Shown piece after piece: positions 1-8,946 of a DNA stretch of 64,000 nt. Both the position numbers and the translations under genes were made by a program. Origin of the DNA: Chitinophagaceae bacterium (lineage in GTDB: Bacteria; Bacteroidota; Bacteroidia; Chitinophagales; Chitinophagaceae); assembly GCA_019638625.1 (NCBI GenBank), contig JAHBTK010000007.1, positions 310,001-374,000 on the forward strand, given 5' to 3'. Position 1 is the first letter of the stretch; each line of letters opens with the position of its first letter. The notes beneath the pieces are model-generated. The model ran no database searches, was not told the origin of the DNA, and worked only from the letters and a program-made list of their open reading frames with translations.

Positions 1-3000
1 CTGGGCGGCGAATACGATCTGCGGCGGGTAGCCAGCCCGGTGGTGAAACAAACCATTCGTCTGGACAATGACAAGACACTTGATTTGCACCGGAGACAGA
101 AATTTTCACTGGATATTGATAAATACCTGAAGGCGGAGCCGGGTGCTATTTACCATGTACTCATTGGTTTTCGCCCTGAGTACTCCCTGTATAAATGTAT
201 TACCTCGGATAAAACGGACGAGGAGGATGAAGATTACTACTATTACAATGCCTGGTATTATGATGAAAGCGAAGGCAGCAATTCTTTAGATTCAGACGAT
301 GAGTTTTGGAAAGCGTATGACAGTTACTACCCTTATGGATATAACTGGCGGCAGCGAAACAATCCCTGTTCACCTTCCTACTACAGTAAGGACAAATGGG
401 CGAGCCGTAATATAATGGCTTCCAATATAGGACTTACCGCGAAAAGAGGAACAGATAACAGTATGATGGTGGCGGTAACCAATATTTTAACGGCGGCGCC
501 GATGAGTGATGTGGAACTGGAGGTGCTCGACTACCAGCAGCAGGTACTGCATAAAGTAAAAAGCGACAGTAAAGGCTGGGCAGTGTTTGAGCTGAAGAAG
601 AAACCTCACCTGCTGGTGGCAAAAAAGGGTAACGAGAAGGGTTACCTGAAACTGGATGATGGCAGTTCTTTGCTGCTCAGCCGTTTCGATGTTTCGGGTG
701 CACAGGTAAAGAATGGGTTAAAAGGATTTATATACGGGGAAAGAGGCGTATGGCGTCCCGGTGATACCATGTACCTGAACTTTATTGTGGAAGATAAAGC
801 CGGGAAACTGCCCAAAGATCATCCCGTGGAGTTTAACCTGCTTACGCCCCAGGGGCAGATGTATAAAAAGGATATACAAAAGGGTAATGAGCAGGGTTTC
901 TACCTGTTCACCACCTCCACAGATATGAGCTCGGTTACAGGCAACTGGCTGGCCCGTGTAAAGGTGGGCGGCGCCGTTTTTGAAAAAAGAGTGAAGGTGG
1001 AGACCGTTATGCCTAACCGTCTGAAAATAGACCTGGATTTTGGAAAAAATGCGATGTTGGGAACCGGTGGTGCCGGCAGTGGTACCCTTCGCTCTCAATG
1101 GTTATTTGGAGCGCCGGCGAAAAACCTGAAGGCAAAAGTGGATGCGGTACTGGTGAGCAGAAAAACAGCATTTAAAAAATACCCGCAGTTTCATTTTGAC
1201 AACCCCGCTACACAGTTTTCATCGGAAAACAAAACCCTTTTTGACGGCACATTAAACGAAAACGGCGTTTCTCCCGTAAATGCCAGGTTTGATGTACACG
1301 GAGCGCCGGGGATGTTAAACGCCAGTATGCTGGTAAAAGTATTTGAGCCGGGTGGTGCGTTTAGTGTGGGTAATGTAGTGTTGCCCTATAGTCCTTATAA
1401 AAGTTATGTAGGGATCAATATGCCGGAAGGCCCCAAGCCCTGGAAGTTCCTGATGACCGACAAAAGCTATGAACTGCCCATAGTGAATGTGGATGCCTCC
1501 GGCGACCCGCTAAGTGGCAAACAATCTATAGCCATTGAAATGTACCGGATCAGTTGGAGTTGGTGGTGGGACAATACCGGCGAAGGATTGAGCAATTTCT
1601 CACGAGACAGGTACAGCAGGTTGACGGCAAAGGATACCGTAAGTCTGAACAATGGAACCGGCAAATGGAATTTAAAAGCGCCCGGTGGCGAATGGGGACG
1701 TTACCTGGTACTGGCAAAAGATATGCAAAGCGGCCATACTACCGGACAGGTAGTGTATTTTGACGATCCCTGGTGGCAAACCCGAGGCAACAACGATCCT
1801 TCCGCCGCCGCGATGTTGTCTTTCACGGCAAACAAGGAGAAATTTGATGTTGGTGAAGAAATCTCCCTGAACATACCCAGTGGTGAAGGTGGAAGGGCCT
1901 TGATCAGCATCGAGTCCGGAAGCAGGGTATTAAAAACTGATTGGGTGGAAACAAAGCAGGGGCAGACCATCTATACATTCAAAGCGGAGCCGGGCATGGC
2001 TCCCAATATATATGTCAATATCAGCCTGTTGCAGCCACATTCCCAAACGGTGAATGATTTACCCATCCGGATGTATGGGGTTATACCGGTGCTGATAGAA
2101 GACAAGAACACGGTATTGAAACCGTCTATCCAGATGCCGGATGTACTCCGCCCGGAGCAGCCATCCAGCATCACTGTATCGGAAGCATCAGGGAAAGAAA
2201 TGGCTTACAATATCGCGATAGTAGATGAAGGATTGCTTGACCTCACCCGGTTTAAAACACCCGACCCGCACGGGGCGTTTTACGCACGGGAAGCATTGGG
2301 GGTAAAAAGCTGGGACCTGTTTGATAATGTGGTGGGCGCCTGGGGCACAGGGCTGGAGCGGATATTGACAATAGGGGGCGATGAGGCCGCCAGCGGTGCG
2401 GGCAAAGAAAAATCAGCCAACCGGTTTAAACCGGTTGTAAAATACCTGGGTCCTTTTTACCTGAAAAAAGGGCAGAAGCAAAAGCATGATTTTACGCTGC
2501 CACCTTATATAGGGTCTGTAAGAGCTATGGTAGTAGCTGCGCATAATGGTGCTTACGGGTTTTCTGAAAAAGCGGTTGCGGTTAAGAAACCGCTTATGTT
2601 GCTGGGAACCCTGCCCAGGGTACTGGGACCGACAGAAGTCATTAAGTTACCCGTCACTGTATTTGCTATGGAAAATAATATCAGGAACGTGACGGTTTCC
2701 CTTGAGAACAACGCGTTCCTGGAGCCGGTAGGAGGCACATCCCGGCAGGTGCATTTTAGTGAACAGGGGGAGCAGATGGTTTATTTCGATGTAAGGGTAA
2801 AAGAGAACACCGGTATCGGCAAGGTAAAGCTGCTGGCATCTGCAGGCAATGAAAAAGCGGACTACGAAGTGGAACTGGATGTGCGCAACCCGAATCCTGT
2901 AGTAAGTAATGTTACAGAGAAAGCAATAGGCAGCGGACAATCATGGACTGAAACGGTGACACCGATAGGTATCCCGGCCAACGGGAAGGCAACACTCGAA

Positions 3001-4425
3001 ATTTCAGCAATTCCACCGATCAACCTGGAGAAACGGTTGAGTTATCTGATCCGCTATCCCTATGGCTGTCTTGAGCAGATCACCTCGGCCGTGTTCCCGC
3101 AGTTGTTCTTAAAACAACTGGTAGAGCTCAGCGACAGACGGAAAGCGGAAGTAGAAAGAAATGTCCGGGCCGTTATAGAAAAATACAGAAACTATCACCA
3201 GCCCGACGGTGGTTTTGGCTACTGGACCGGAGCAGGGGAAAGTGATGATTGGGCGACCAGTTATGCAGGTTATTTCCTGGTGAAAGCGCAGGAGCAGGGA
3301 TATATCGTGCCGGCGGATATGCTGCAGCAATGGATAACTTATCAGAAAGGGAAGGCTGCCGCGTGGGCGCCCTCCAGCAATAATTTCTATGGGGGTGATC
3401 TGGCGCAGGCATTCCGTTTATACTTACTGGCGCTGGTGAAATCTCCGGACTTGGGTGCCATGAACCGGCTGCGGGAATTCAAATACCTGTCTCCGGAAGC
3501 CAAATGGCGACTGGCGGCAGCATACCAGTTAGCCGGCCATTCCAAAACGGCGGAATCCCTGCTCGCGGGGTTGCCCACAGAATTTGAAGAAAGAAAAATG
3601 GCCGGATATACTTTTGGCTCTTCTCTCAGGGATCAGGCCATGGTATTGGAAACATTAACGCTGATGAATAAGCGAAACGAGGCGGAATCGGTATTGAAAT
3701 CAGTTTCCAAACAACTGGCAGGCGAAAGCTGGTACAGCACACAAACCACCGCTTACAGCCTGTTGGCCATCGCCTCCTATTGTGGCTCCAATCCTTCAGG
3801 CGAGAAGATGGTGGCAGAGGCATCAGTCAACGGTAAGAAAATAACGATCAACTCCGGGGCCTATGTTTCCCTTACCGATGTTGATGTAAATGCCGCCAAC
3901 AAAACCGTTTCGGTGGTGAACAAAGGCAGCAATATGTTATACGCACGCCTGGTTGTACAGGGACAGCCGTTAACGGGCGAGCAGGTACAGGCGACCAATA
4001 ACCCCGATGTGCTGGCAATGACCGTAAGTTACCTGACGCTGGATGGAAAAGCAATCGACAATATTGAAGCGTTACAGCAGGGAACCGATTTTGTTGCCAA
4101 AGTAACGCTGCGTAACCCGGGTATCCGTGGGCGGTATCACAATCTTACATTGTCGCAGATATTCCCGGGTGGTTGGGAGATTCTTAATACCCGCATGCTC
4201 GATGCGGGAGAAGCATTTAAATCTTCTCCTTCCGATCACCAGGATATCAGGGACGACCGGGTGTATACCCATTTTGGTTTGCGGGAAGGAGAAACCAAAA
4301 CCTATTACCTGATGTTGAATGCCGCTTACCTGGGTCGTTACTTCCTGCCCGGTGTGTACTGCGAGGGAATGTATGACAATACCATCAGCGCAGGCGTCAG
4401 CGGCAGGTGGGTGGAAGTAAAGTAG
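1..4425 (+). CDS. Alpha-2-macroglobulin family protein (5' end outside window)
   Basis: The frame is open from base 1, so this is the C-terminal 1474 residues of a larger protein; the first in-frame GTG (base 40) is not a credible start. The family comprises large periplasmic or surface proteins that trap attacking proteases through a reactive thioester and protect the envelope. A bacterial MG2-type segment with the motif GERGVWRPGD lies near residue 246 (counted from base 1). A PYGCLEQ thioester motif is at about residues 1020-1026, with Cys1023 as the expected thioester cysteine. It is followed by a helical, thioester-domain-like stretch (GGFGYW, DDWATSYAGYFL) and a C-terminal receptor-like beta domain ending at residue 1474. 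The intact thioester suggests a functional inhibitor. A pbpC partner, common in Proteobacteria, is not next to it. The next gene is convergent, 58 bases away, with no clear terminator between. Confidence 0.93.
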   Translation: MGGEYDLRRVASPVVKQTIRLDNDKTLDLHRRQKFSLDIDKYLKAEPGAIYHVLIGFRPEYSLYKCITSDKTDEEDEDYYYYNAWYYDESEGSNSLDSDDEFWKAYDSYYPYGYNWRQRNNPCSPSYYSKDKWASRNIMASNIGLTAKRGTDNSMMVAVTNILTAAPMSDVELEVLDYQQQVLHKVKSDSKGWAVFELKKKPHLLVAKKGNEKGYLKLDDGSSLLLSRFDVSGAQVKNGLKGFIYGERGVWRPGDTMYLNFIVEDKAGKLPKDHPVEFNLLTPQGQMYKKDIQKGNEQGFYLFTTSTDMSSVTGNWLARVKVGGAVFEKRVKVETVMPNRLKIDLDFGKNAMLGTGGAGSGTLRSQWLFGAPAKNLKAKVDAVLVSRKTAFKKYPQFHFDNPATQFSSENKTLFDGTLNENGVSPVNARFDVHGAPGMLNASMLVKVFEPGGAFSVGNVVLPYSPYKSYVGINMPEGPKPWKFLMTDKSYELPIVNVDASGDPLSGKQSIAIEMYRISWSWWWDNTGEGLSNFSRDRYSRLTAKDTVSLNNGTGKWNLKAPGGEWGRYLVLAKDMQSGHTTGQVVYFDDPWWQTRGNNDPSAAAMLSFTANKEKFDVGEEISLNIPSGEGGRALISIESGSRVLKTDWVETKQGQTIYTFKAEPGMAPNIYVNISLLQPHSQTVNDLPIRMYGVIPVLIEDKNTVLKPSIQMPDVLRPEQPSSITVSEASGKEMAYNIAIVDEGLLDLTRFKTPDPHGAFYAREALGVKSWDLFDNVVGAWGTGLERILTIGGDEAASGAGKEKSANRFKPVVKYLGPFYLKKGQKQKHDFTLPPYIGSVRAMVVAAHNGAYGFSEKAVAVKKPLMLLGTLPRVLGPTEVIKLPVTVFAMENNIRNVTVSLENNAFLEPVGGTSRQVHFSEQGEQMVYFDVRVKENTGIGKVKLLASAGNEKADYEVELDVRNPNPVVSNVTEKAIGSGQSWTETVTPIGIPANGKATLEISAIPPINLEKRLSYLIRYPYGCLEQITSAVFPQLFLKQLVELSDRRKAEVERNVRAVIEKYRNYHQPDGGFGYWTGAGESDDWATSYAGYFLVKAQEQGYIVPADMLQQWITYQKGKAAAWAPSSNNFYGGDLAQAFRLYLLALVKSPDLGAMNRLREFKYLSPEAKWRLAAAYQLAGHSKTAESLLAGLPTEFEERKMAGYTFGSSLRDQAMVLETLTLMNKRNEAESVLKSVSKQLAGESWYSTQTTAYSLLAIASYCGSNPSGEKMVAEASVNGKKITINSGAYVSLTDVDVNAANKTVSVVNKGSNMLYARLVVQGQPLTGEQVQATNNPDVLAMTVSYLTLDGKAIDNIEALQQGTDFVAKVTLRNPGIRGRYHNLTLSQIFPGGWEILNTRMLDAGEAFKSSPSDHQDIRDDRVYTHFGLREGETKTYYLMLNAAYLGRYFLPGVYCEGMYDNTISAGVSGRWVEVK

Positions 4426-4483
4426 GGGACAAGTCGCAGGAAGAATCTGCAACCTGAAACAGGCGACCTATGTATTTCAGGGT

Positions 4484-6298
4484 TTAAACAACAGCGGTTT
4501 CCGTAAAAGCATACTGCCTGTTTAAATTCTGTATCGCTTCTTCGGCTGTCTGTAATGCCTGGCTGAAAAAAGGCTCCAGGGAACCTATATACGCTCTGCT
4601 ACGATAGTAGGAGATACCCTTCAAAAGATTCTGACTGAACGCATGGTAATGCTTCCTTAATTTAGGGTTTTGCATATTGCCCGCATCCGTTTCCATGTGT
4701 GTTTTCAGGTAATTGATATACAACTCCAGCTCCGAAATGAACATATGCGGCCGGGCGGGCTCTTTAATGATATTGACTTTTCCATAAATATGCTCCGTCA
4801 TGGTTTGAAGCGAGACAATATCCGAAAAATAAACAATATTAGGTCCGGGGCAAATGGTAACAGCCGTAAGATGCTTAAGAAAATGGGATTTATACTGCAA
4901 GGGAGCAGCATTGCTTAATCCTATGCAGAGGCATTCTTTATCCAATACCTTTTTAATTTCCTCCTGGCACTCCTGCTCCGGCAGTTGTAGCGATCGTAAC
5001 TGGGCGATCTTTAATTTCTGGTATTTGGCCGATGCAGTGCAAATAGGGTCTTTTGTAAACTCTGTATCCGATACCAGGTGCTTCTCTGTACACGGGCTTC
5101 CCGGGTTCCCTTTTTGAATGCGCTCCAGCTTTTCCAATGCGCCGCTTGTTGCTTTAAGATAATGAAATGGTACACCCAAAGGAGAATGATTGCTCAGCTT
5201 TATATCTTCTTTTTTAGCCTTACTCAATAATGTCAATGTAGCTTCATCTACCGTTGTAGCTTCCGGTACCAGCAAAAACGGTGTTCCCCACCCTGTGCTG
5301 GTAACCCCGTAATAATCATGCAACATAGTGTCTTCTTCTGCCGTGCCTATTCCTCCCTGTACGCTTATGCTTATGGGATGAGGCTGGTTAAAACCTTTCC
5401 TTCCTTTTAGCTGAATAGCGGCATTATACAATCCAAACAGTGTTGCGGTAAGCTCTTCTTTTTTAGCTTTAAATTCTTCGAGGATTGGTCCCAGCAGGTA
5501 ACCATCCGTTGCAAAAGCGTGCCCTCCGCAATTTAAGCCCGACTCGACTCTGAACTCACTGACCCATATCCCTTTTTTTGCCAGATATTTTCCCTGTATC
5601 AGGGCCGACCGGTAATCGCTTACCTTTATAATAATTTTTTTACGGAAATATCCGTTATCATCCGCCTCAAACTGGCTGCATTTTTCCAGGAAGTTATATA
5701 AACGCGGATTCATCCCTGCTGAAAGAACAACAGAAGAGTTGGAAAGATCACTATCTGCATAGCCCCTCAGTGCCGATACCGCATCCGAACCATTCTCTAC
5801 TAATACCCCTGCTTTATCAAAATTATCCTTATCTAACTTCGTCATGATGTTTACGTCAATGCTGCCTGGTATAACCTGGCCGCGTAACCAGTTTTCCATA
5901 CCCTCTTTTTCCGGCCCGCTTTCCGTGCGCATCATTCGCCTGTATAATTGTTTTGCTTTATTATCATCAGGCAGCATTTCAAAATATTTCATGATCTCTG
6001 AACCCGCTTCAAAAACTTCATTTTTGAGTTTTTGTATTTGTACGTTAACAATATGATTCACCAGGTTTAGATAATCGGTAATCCTTTTAGCACGATAATC
6101 CTTTTCCTTAGTAGTAATAGGAACAAAAGGCAGGTTGGCAAAGGGATAATAATAACTCCTCATGGATTCAATCAACCGGTCTTCAATAATAGAAATAACG
6201 GATGCTATGCCAAATCGGGCAACCTTAACAGGGCTGTCAATAGTAAAAGCAAGCCCCATTACAGGAATATGAAATTTATGATGTGGGTTTGGATACAT
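4484..6298 (-). CDS. Conserved TIM-barrel-like protein, function unknown
   Basis: A 604-residue protein without signal peptide or membrane segments. I do not recognise a characterised family. The N-terminus (HIPVMGLAFTIDSPVKVARF) and the central segments SGLNCGGHAFATDG (about residues 250-270) and VQGGIGTAEEDTMLHDYYG (about 320-340) resemble phosphate- or flavin-binding turns of TIM-barrel enzymes of the nitronate monooxygenase / FMN-dependent oxidoreductase type. That is an impression from motifs only. Several cysteines (NCGGH, SPCTEKH, PICTA, QECQ, ECLCIG, TICPG) could bind a metal or cluster. It stands as a single or two-gene minus-strand unit, with a possible 61-codon ORF 51 bases upstream. 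The start at 6298 is the only plausible ATG near the conserved N-terminus. Confidence 0.7.
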   Translation of the reverse strand: MYPNPHHKFHIPVMGLAFTIDSPVKVARFGIASVISIIEDRLIESMRSYYYPFANLPFVPITTKEKDYRAKRITDYLNLVNHIVNVQIQKLKNEVFEAGSEIMKYFEMLPDDNKAKQLYRRMMRTESGPEKEGMENWLRGQVIPGSIDVNIMTKLDKDNFDKAGVLVENGSDAVSALRGYADSDLSNSSVVLSAGMNPRLYNFLEKCSQFEADDNGYFRKKIIIKVSDYRSALIQGKYLAKKGIWVSEFRVESGLNCGGHAFATDGYLLGPILEEFKAKKEELTATLFGLYNAAIQLKGRKGFNQPHPISISVQGGIGTAEEDTMLHDYYGVTSTGWGTPFLLVPEATTVDEATLTLLSKAKKEDIKLSNHSPLGVPFHYLKATSGALEKLERIQKGNPGSPCTEKHLVSDTEFTKDPICTASAKYQKLKIAQLRSLQLPEQECQEEIKKVLDKECLCIGLSNAAPLQYKSHFLKHLTAVTICPGPNIVYFSDIVSLQTMTEHIYGKVNIIKEPARPHMFISELELYINYLKTHMETDAGNMQNPKLRKHYHAFSQNLLKGISYYRSRAYIGSLEPFFSQALQTAEEAIQNLNRQYAFTETAVV

Positions 6299-6349
6299 AT
6301 AAGATTGAATAAAAAAATTAAAAGGTCAGTACTGCCGGTTAAACTTTTG

Positions 6350-6535
6350 TCATATTTCCGGAAATTTTTGCAAAAAAACGAACCAATCAGCCAACAGGGT
6401 ATGATTTAGGTCACATTTGGGAGGTAAACCTTGCTCCTTCTCTATAGGAAGCAGCTCTTTGGTTTTTCCGCAATGCTCCTTATGTGGGGATTTGCATCCG
6501 GGAAAGGGGCCTGCATAAGGTGAGTAAAACATCAA
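6350..6535 (-). CDS. Possible small Cys-containing protein
   Basis: A 61-codon ORF, 51 bases upstream of the 604-residue protein on the same strand. The peptide has three cysteines (GCKSPHKEHCGK and PPKCDLNHTLL), no signal peptide, and codon use resembling neighbouring genes. No family is recognised. It could be a real small protein co-transcribed with the gene downstream, or chance. The rest of the 6299-6660 gap holds only the ribBA promoter at its right end. Confidence 0.35.
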   Translation of the reverse strand: MMFYSPYAGPFPGCKSPHKEHCGKTKELLPIEKEQGLPPKCDLNHTLLADWFVFLQKFPEI

Positions 6536-6616
6536 AAATCGGCAATCCCCTATTATCTACGATTTTCTGATTTGGTCTGTTCGTCCTGCTTCAGCAATCA
6601 ACCTGGAACCTGAAAC

Positions 6617-6647
6617 TTGTGACCTGAGCCTTACTTCCCTAACTTTG
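6617..6647 (+). promoter_or_regulatory. ribBA promoter (Bacteroidota -33/-7)
   Basis: TTG at 6617-6619, 20 bases, then TAACTTTG at 6640-6647. This matches the primary sigma consensus of Bacteroidota (TTG-N19..22-TAnnTTTG). The ATG of ribBA is 13 bases further on, so the leader is very short. This leaves no room for an FMN riboswitch, and none was seen upstream. Confidence 0.75.
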
Positions 6648-6660
6648 CAAAAAAAATTAT

Positions 6661-7878
6661 ATGTTCGATACCATTGAGAGTGCGATTGAGGACATAAAGA
6701 AAGGTAAACTGGTGATAGTGGTAGATGATGAAGACCGGGAAAATGAAGGCGACTTTATTACCGCGGCTCAAAATGCCACCCCTGAGATCATTAATTTCAT
6801 GACCAGATATGGAAGGGGGCTTGTTTGTGCGCCGCTCACAGAAGAAAGATGTGCGGAGTTGAAGCTGGATTTAATGGTAAACAGCAATACTTCCCTGCAT
6901 GAAACACCTTTTACCGTATCTGTGGATTTGCTGGGGAATGGGTGCACCACCGGCGTATCCGCCCATGACCGCTCCAAAACCATACAGGCATTGGTGGATC
7001 CGGCTACACAACCGGCAGACCTGGGGCGGCCCGGTCATGTTTTTCCGCTTAAAGCCAAGGCAGGCGGCGTTCTGCGCCGGACCGGCCATACGGAAGCCGC
7101 TATAGACCTATCGCGACTGGCGGGGTTTGAAGCGCCTTACGGGGGGGTGCTGGTGGAAATAATGAATGATGACGGTTCAATGGCACGGTTGCCGGAACTG
7201 CAGGTGATAGCCAGGAAATTCGACCTGAAACTGATCTGTATAAAAGATCTTATAGAATACCGTTTGAAAGCGGACTCATTGATAGAGGAAATAGTACGCG
7301 TGGACATGCCTACCCAATATGGACATTTTAACCTGGTAATATTCAGGGAAAAGAACAATCCCTCCAGTGGTGAACATATGGCCTTAATTAAGGGCGAATG
7401 GGAAAAGGATGAGCCCGTACTGGTGCGGGTGCATTCATCCTGTTTTACCGGCGATATCCTGGGTTCCCTGCGTTGTGATTGCGGGGAGCAGTTGCATGCC
7501 GCCATGCAGATAGTGGAAAGAGAAGGCAGGGGAGTAGTGTTATATATGAACCAGGAAGGAAGAGGTATAGGACTGGTAAATAAGCTGAAGGCCTATAAGC
7601 TGCAGGAGGAGGGAATGGATACCGTGGAAGCCAACCTGCACCTGGGATTTAAGATGGATGAGCGGGATTATGGAGTGGGGGCGCAGATATTGCGGCACCT
7701 GGGGGTGAACAATATGCGACTGATCAGCAATAACCCGCGGAAGCGGGTGGGGCTTGAAGGATATGGTCTGAACATTGTGGAAAATGTGCCCTTGCAGGTA
7801 CACCCTAATCCGCATAACGAAAAATACCTGACTACCAAACGTGATAAGTTGGGGCATAATATACTGAAGGACCTATAG
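6661..7878 (+). CDS. ribBA: Bifunctional DHBP synthase / GTP cyclohydrolase II (RibBA)
   Basis: Catalyses both entry reactions of riboflavin synthesis in the cytoplasm: ribulose 5-phosphate to 3,4-dihydroxy-2-butanone 4-phosphate, and GTP to the diaminopyrimidine precursor. Residues 1-200 form the RibB domain, with the acidic metal/substrate loop DDEDRENEGDF at 22-32 and RTGHTEAAIDL near 140. Residues 205-405 form the RibA domain, with zinc ligands Cys261, Cys272 and Cys274 (SSCFTGD...RCDCGEQ) and the catalytic stretch NQEGRGIGL. Length (405 aa) and domain order are typical and both active sites look intact. It is a single gene with its own promoter. Confidence 0.97.
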   Translation: MFDTIESAIEDIKKGKLVIVVDDEDRENEGDFITAAQNATPEIINFMTRYGRGLVCAPLTEERCAELKLDLMVNSNTSLHETPFTVSVDLLGNGCTTGVSAHDRSKTIQALVDPATQPADLGRPGHVFPLKAKAGGVLRRTGHTEAAIDLSRLAGFEAPYGGVLVEIMNDDGSMARLPELQVIARKFDLKLICIKDLIEYRLKADSLIEEIVRVDMPTQYGHFNLVIFREKNNPSSGEHMALIKGEWEKDEPVLVRVHSSCFTGDILGSLRCDCGEQLHAAMQIVEREGRGVVLYMNQEGRGIGLVNKLKAYKLQEEGMDTVEANLHLGFKMDERDYGVGAQILRHLGVNNMRLISNNPRKRVGLEGYGLNIVENVPLQVHPNPHNEKYLTTKRDKLGHNILKDL

Positions 7879-7885
7879 AATGAAA

Positions 7886-7907
7886 GAACCACGCGGGAGC
7901 GCGGTTC
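7886..7907. repeat. Inverted repeat just after ribBA
   Basis: Nine-base arms (7886-7894 and 7899-7907) with one mismatch and a four-base loop, eight bases after the ribBA stop. No T-run follows, so it is not a classical intrinsic terminator. It may still end or stabilise the ribBA transcript. Confidence 0.45.
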
Positions 7908-7968
7908 AGTGAAGTTTATCAGTAATATTGTAAGGGTTGTTTGTTTTGCTCAACTCCGGTTAAGGTCT

Positions 7969-8145
7969 GTTTGTGCGTCCTGGCGTTTCATTGCGGCTTT
8001 GCATGAAAACAGAAGAACTGATCTTGCATGCATATGGCACGCAAAGATCGCAAAAGACGGTACAAAAGATCATAAAGGAAGAAGCGGTTCTAAAAGGGAA
8101 CTGTTTTACGCCCTTAGCGCTTCATCGCGGCTTTGCGTGAAATGT
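7969..8145. repeat. Composite 'CGCAAAG' repeat zone
   Basis: Within the 495-base gap between ribBA and the polysaccharide genes, two related segments occur as direct repeats. Positions 7973-8010 and 8108-8145 share the pattern 'gcg-tTCAT-GCGGCTTTGC-TGAAA'. Between them is an inverted-sense 'GCACGCAAAGATCGCAAAAG' segment, part of an 83-base unit that recurs at 31.2 kb. This looks like a dispersed intergenic repeat family rather than coding sequence. The rest of the gap (8146-8373) is very A+T-rich and probably carries the promoter of the first polysaccharide gene, though I cannot fix a clear -33/-7 pair. Confidence 0.7.
8009..8091 (+). repeat. 83-bp dispersed repeat, copy 1
   Basis: Base-by-base comparison with the reverse complement of 31221-31303 gives 72 identities in 83 positions and no gaps. 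One reading frame is open through both copies, each preceded by a Met codon, and would read T-E-(E/K)-L-I-L-H. The unit could therefore be either a non-coding repeat or the decayed start of a once-mobile gene. The two copies are in opposite orientation and bracket the polysaccharide locus. Confidence 0.8.
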
Positions 8146-8373
8146 GATGCTGTTGCCGTACCTTTTAGAATACGCAAAGTTCACCGGGATAGAGTATTGA
8201 TTTACAGTAGCTTACCCTCTTTGCCATAGGAACGAACGGTTTTTCATTATATTTCGTCGCATTATAAGAGGAAATATTTACATGAAAATTATTTATATGT
8301 GTATTTTTTTGATTTATAAAAATATTTTTCAACCATTTTCGTTCTCTGTTAACATATCTTAATTGTTAAATGA

Positions 8374-8946
8374 ATGGGATATTTTGCGCACTCTACGGCA
8401 GTGATAGACGATAATTGCACTATTGGCGATGGGGCTAAGATCTGGCATTTTTCCCATATCATGTCCGGTTGCAAGATAGGAGAAAACTGCAACCTGGGGC
8501 AAAATGTATTTGTCGCTTCGGGGGTGATACTGGGTAAAAATGTGAAAGTACAGAATAATGTTTCCATATATGCGGGAGTAATATGTGAGGATGATGTTTT
8601 TTTAGGTCCGTCTATGGTATTTACCAATGTTTTCAATCCCAGAAGCGCAGTGGTTCGTAAAGATGAATATCGTAAAACAGTAGTGAGAAAAGGTGCGAGT
8701 ATCGGCGCGAATGCCACTATTGTGTGCGGGTATGAAATTGGTGAATATGCATTTATAGGGGCAGGGGCAGTTATTACCAAACCGGTGCCTGCCTATGCGT
8801 TAGTAGTGGGTAATCCTGCCAGGCAAACCGGTTGGATCAGCAGGGCCGGTCATAAACTGCAGTTTGATAATGGGGTAGCGTTTTGTAAGGAGACCGATGA
8901 AAAATACATTTTAAAGAATAATATTGTAACGTTTTCAAATGAGTAA
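8374..8946 (+). CDS. wbpD: WbpD/WlbB-like sugar N-acetyltransferase
   Basis: A 190-residue left-handed beta-helix acyltransferase. It is expected to acetylate the 3-amino group of UDP-2-acetamido-3-amino-2,3-dideoxy-glucuronate, giving UDP-GlcNAc(3NAc)A. Hexapeptide turns run from residue 7 to about 150 (KIWHFSHI, CNLGQNVFV, VKVQNNVSIY, GASIGANATIVCG). This N-terminal sequence is characteristic of the WbpD/WlbB group, and the usual terminal NPA turn (VVGNPARQTGWI) is present. Start: an ATG four bases earlier (8370) is out of frame; 8374 gives the family's normal N-terminus. It overlaps the dehydrogenase gene by eight bases and opens the polysaccharide locus. Confidence 0.88.
   Translation: MGYFAHSTAVIDDNCTIGDGAKIWHFSHIMSGCKIGENCNLGQNVFVASGVILGKNVKVQNNVSIYAGVICEDDVFLGPSMVFTNVFNPRSAVVRKDEYRKTVVRKGASIGANATIVCGYEIGEYAFIGAGAVITKPVPAYALVVGNPARQTGWISRAGHKLQFDNGVAFCKETDEKYILKNNIVTFSNE

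Noticed and set aside
4429..4470. 'CCTGAAAC'-type phrases after the A2M gene, also near 6600
   Set aside because: Similarity between the two is limited to a few short words; too weak to call a repeat or terminator.
7909..8229. A 106-codon plus-strand frame after ribBA
   Set aside because: It runs straight through the repeat zone (CGCAAAG units), has no protein family features, and the matching repeat copy at 31.2 kb favours a different frame. Treated as chance.
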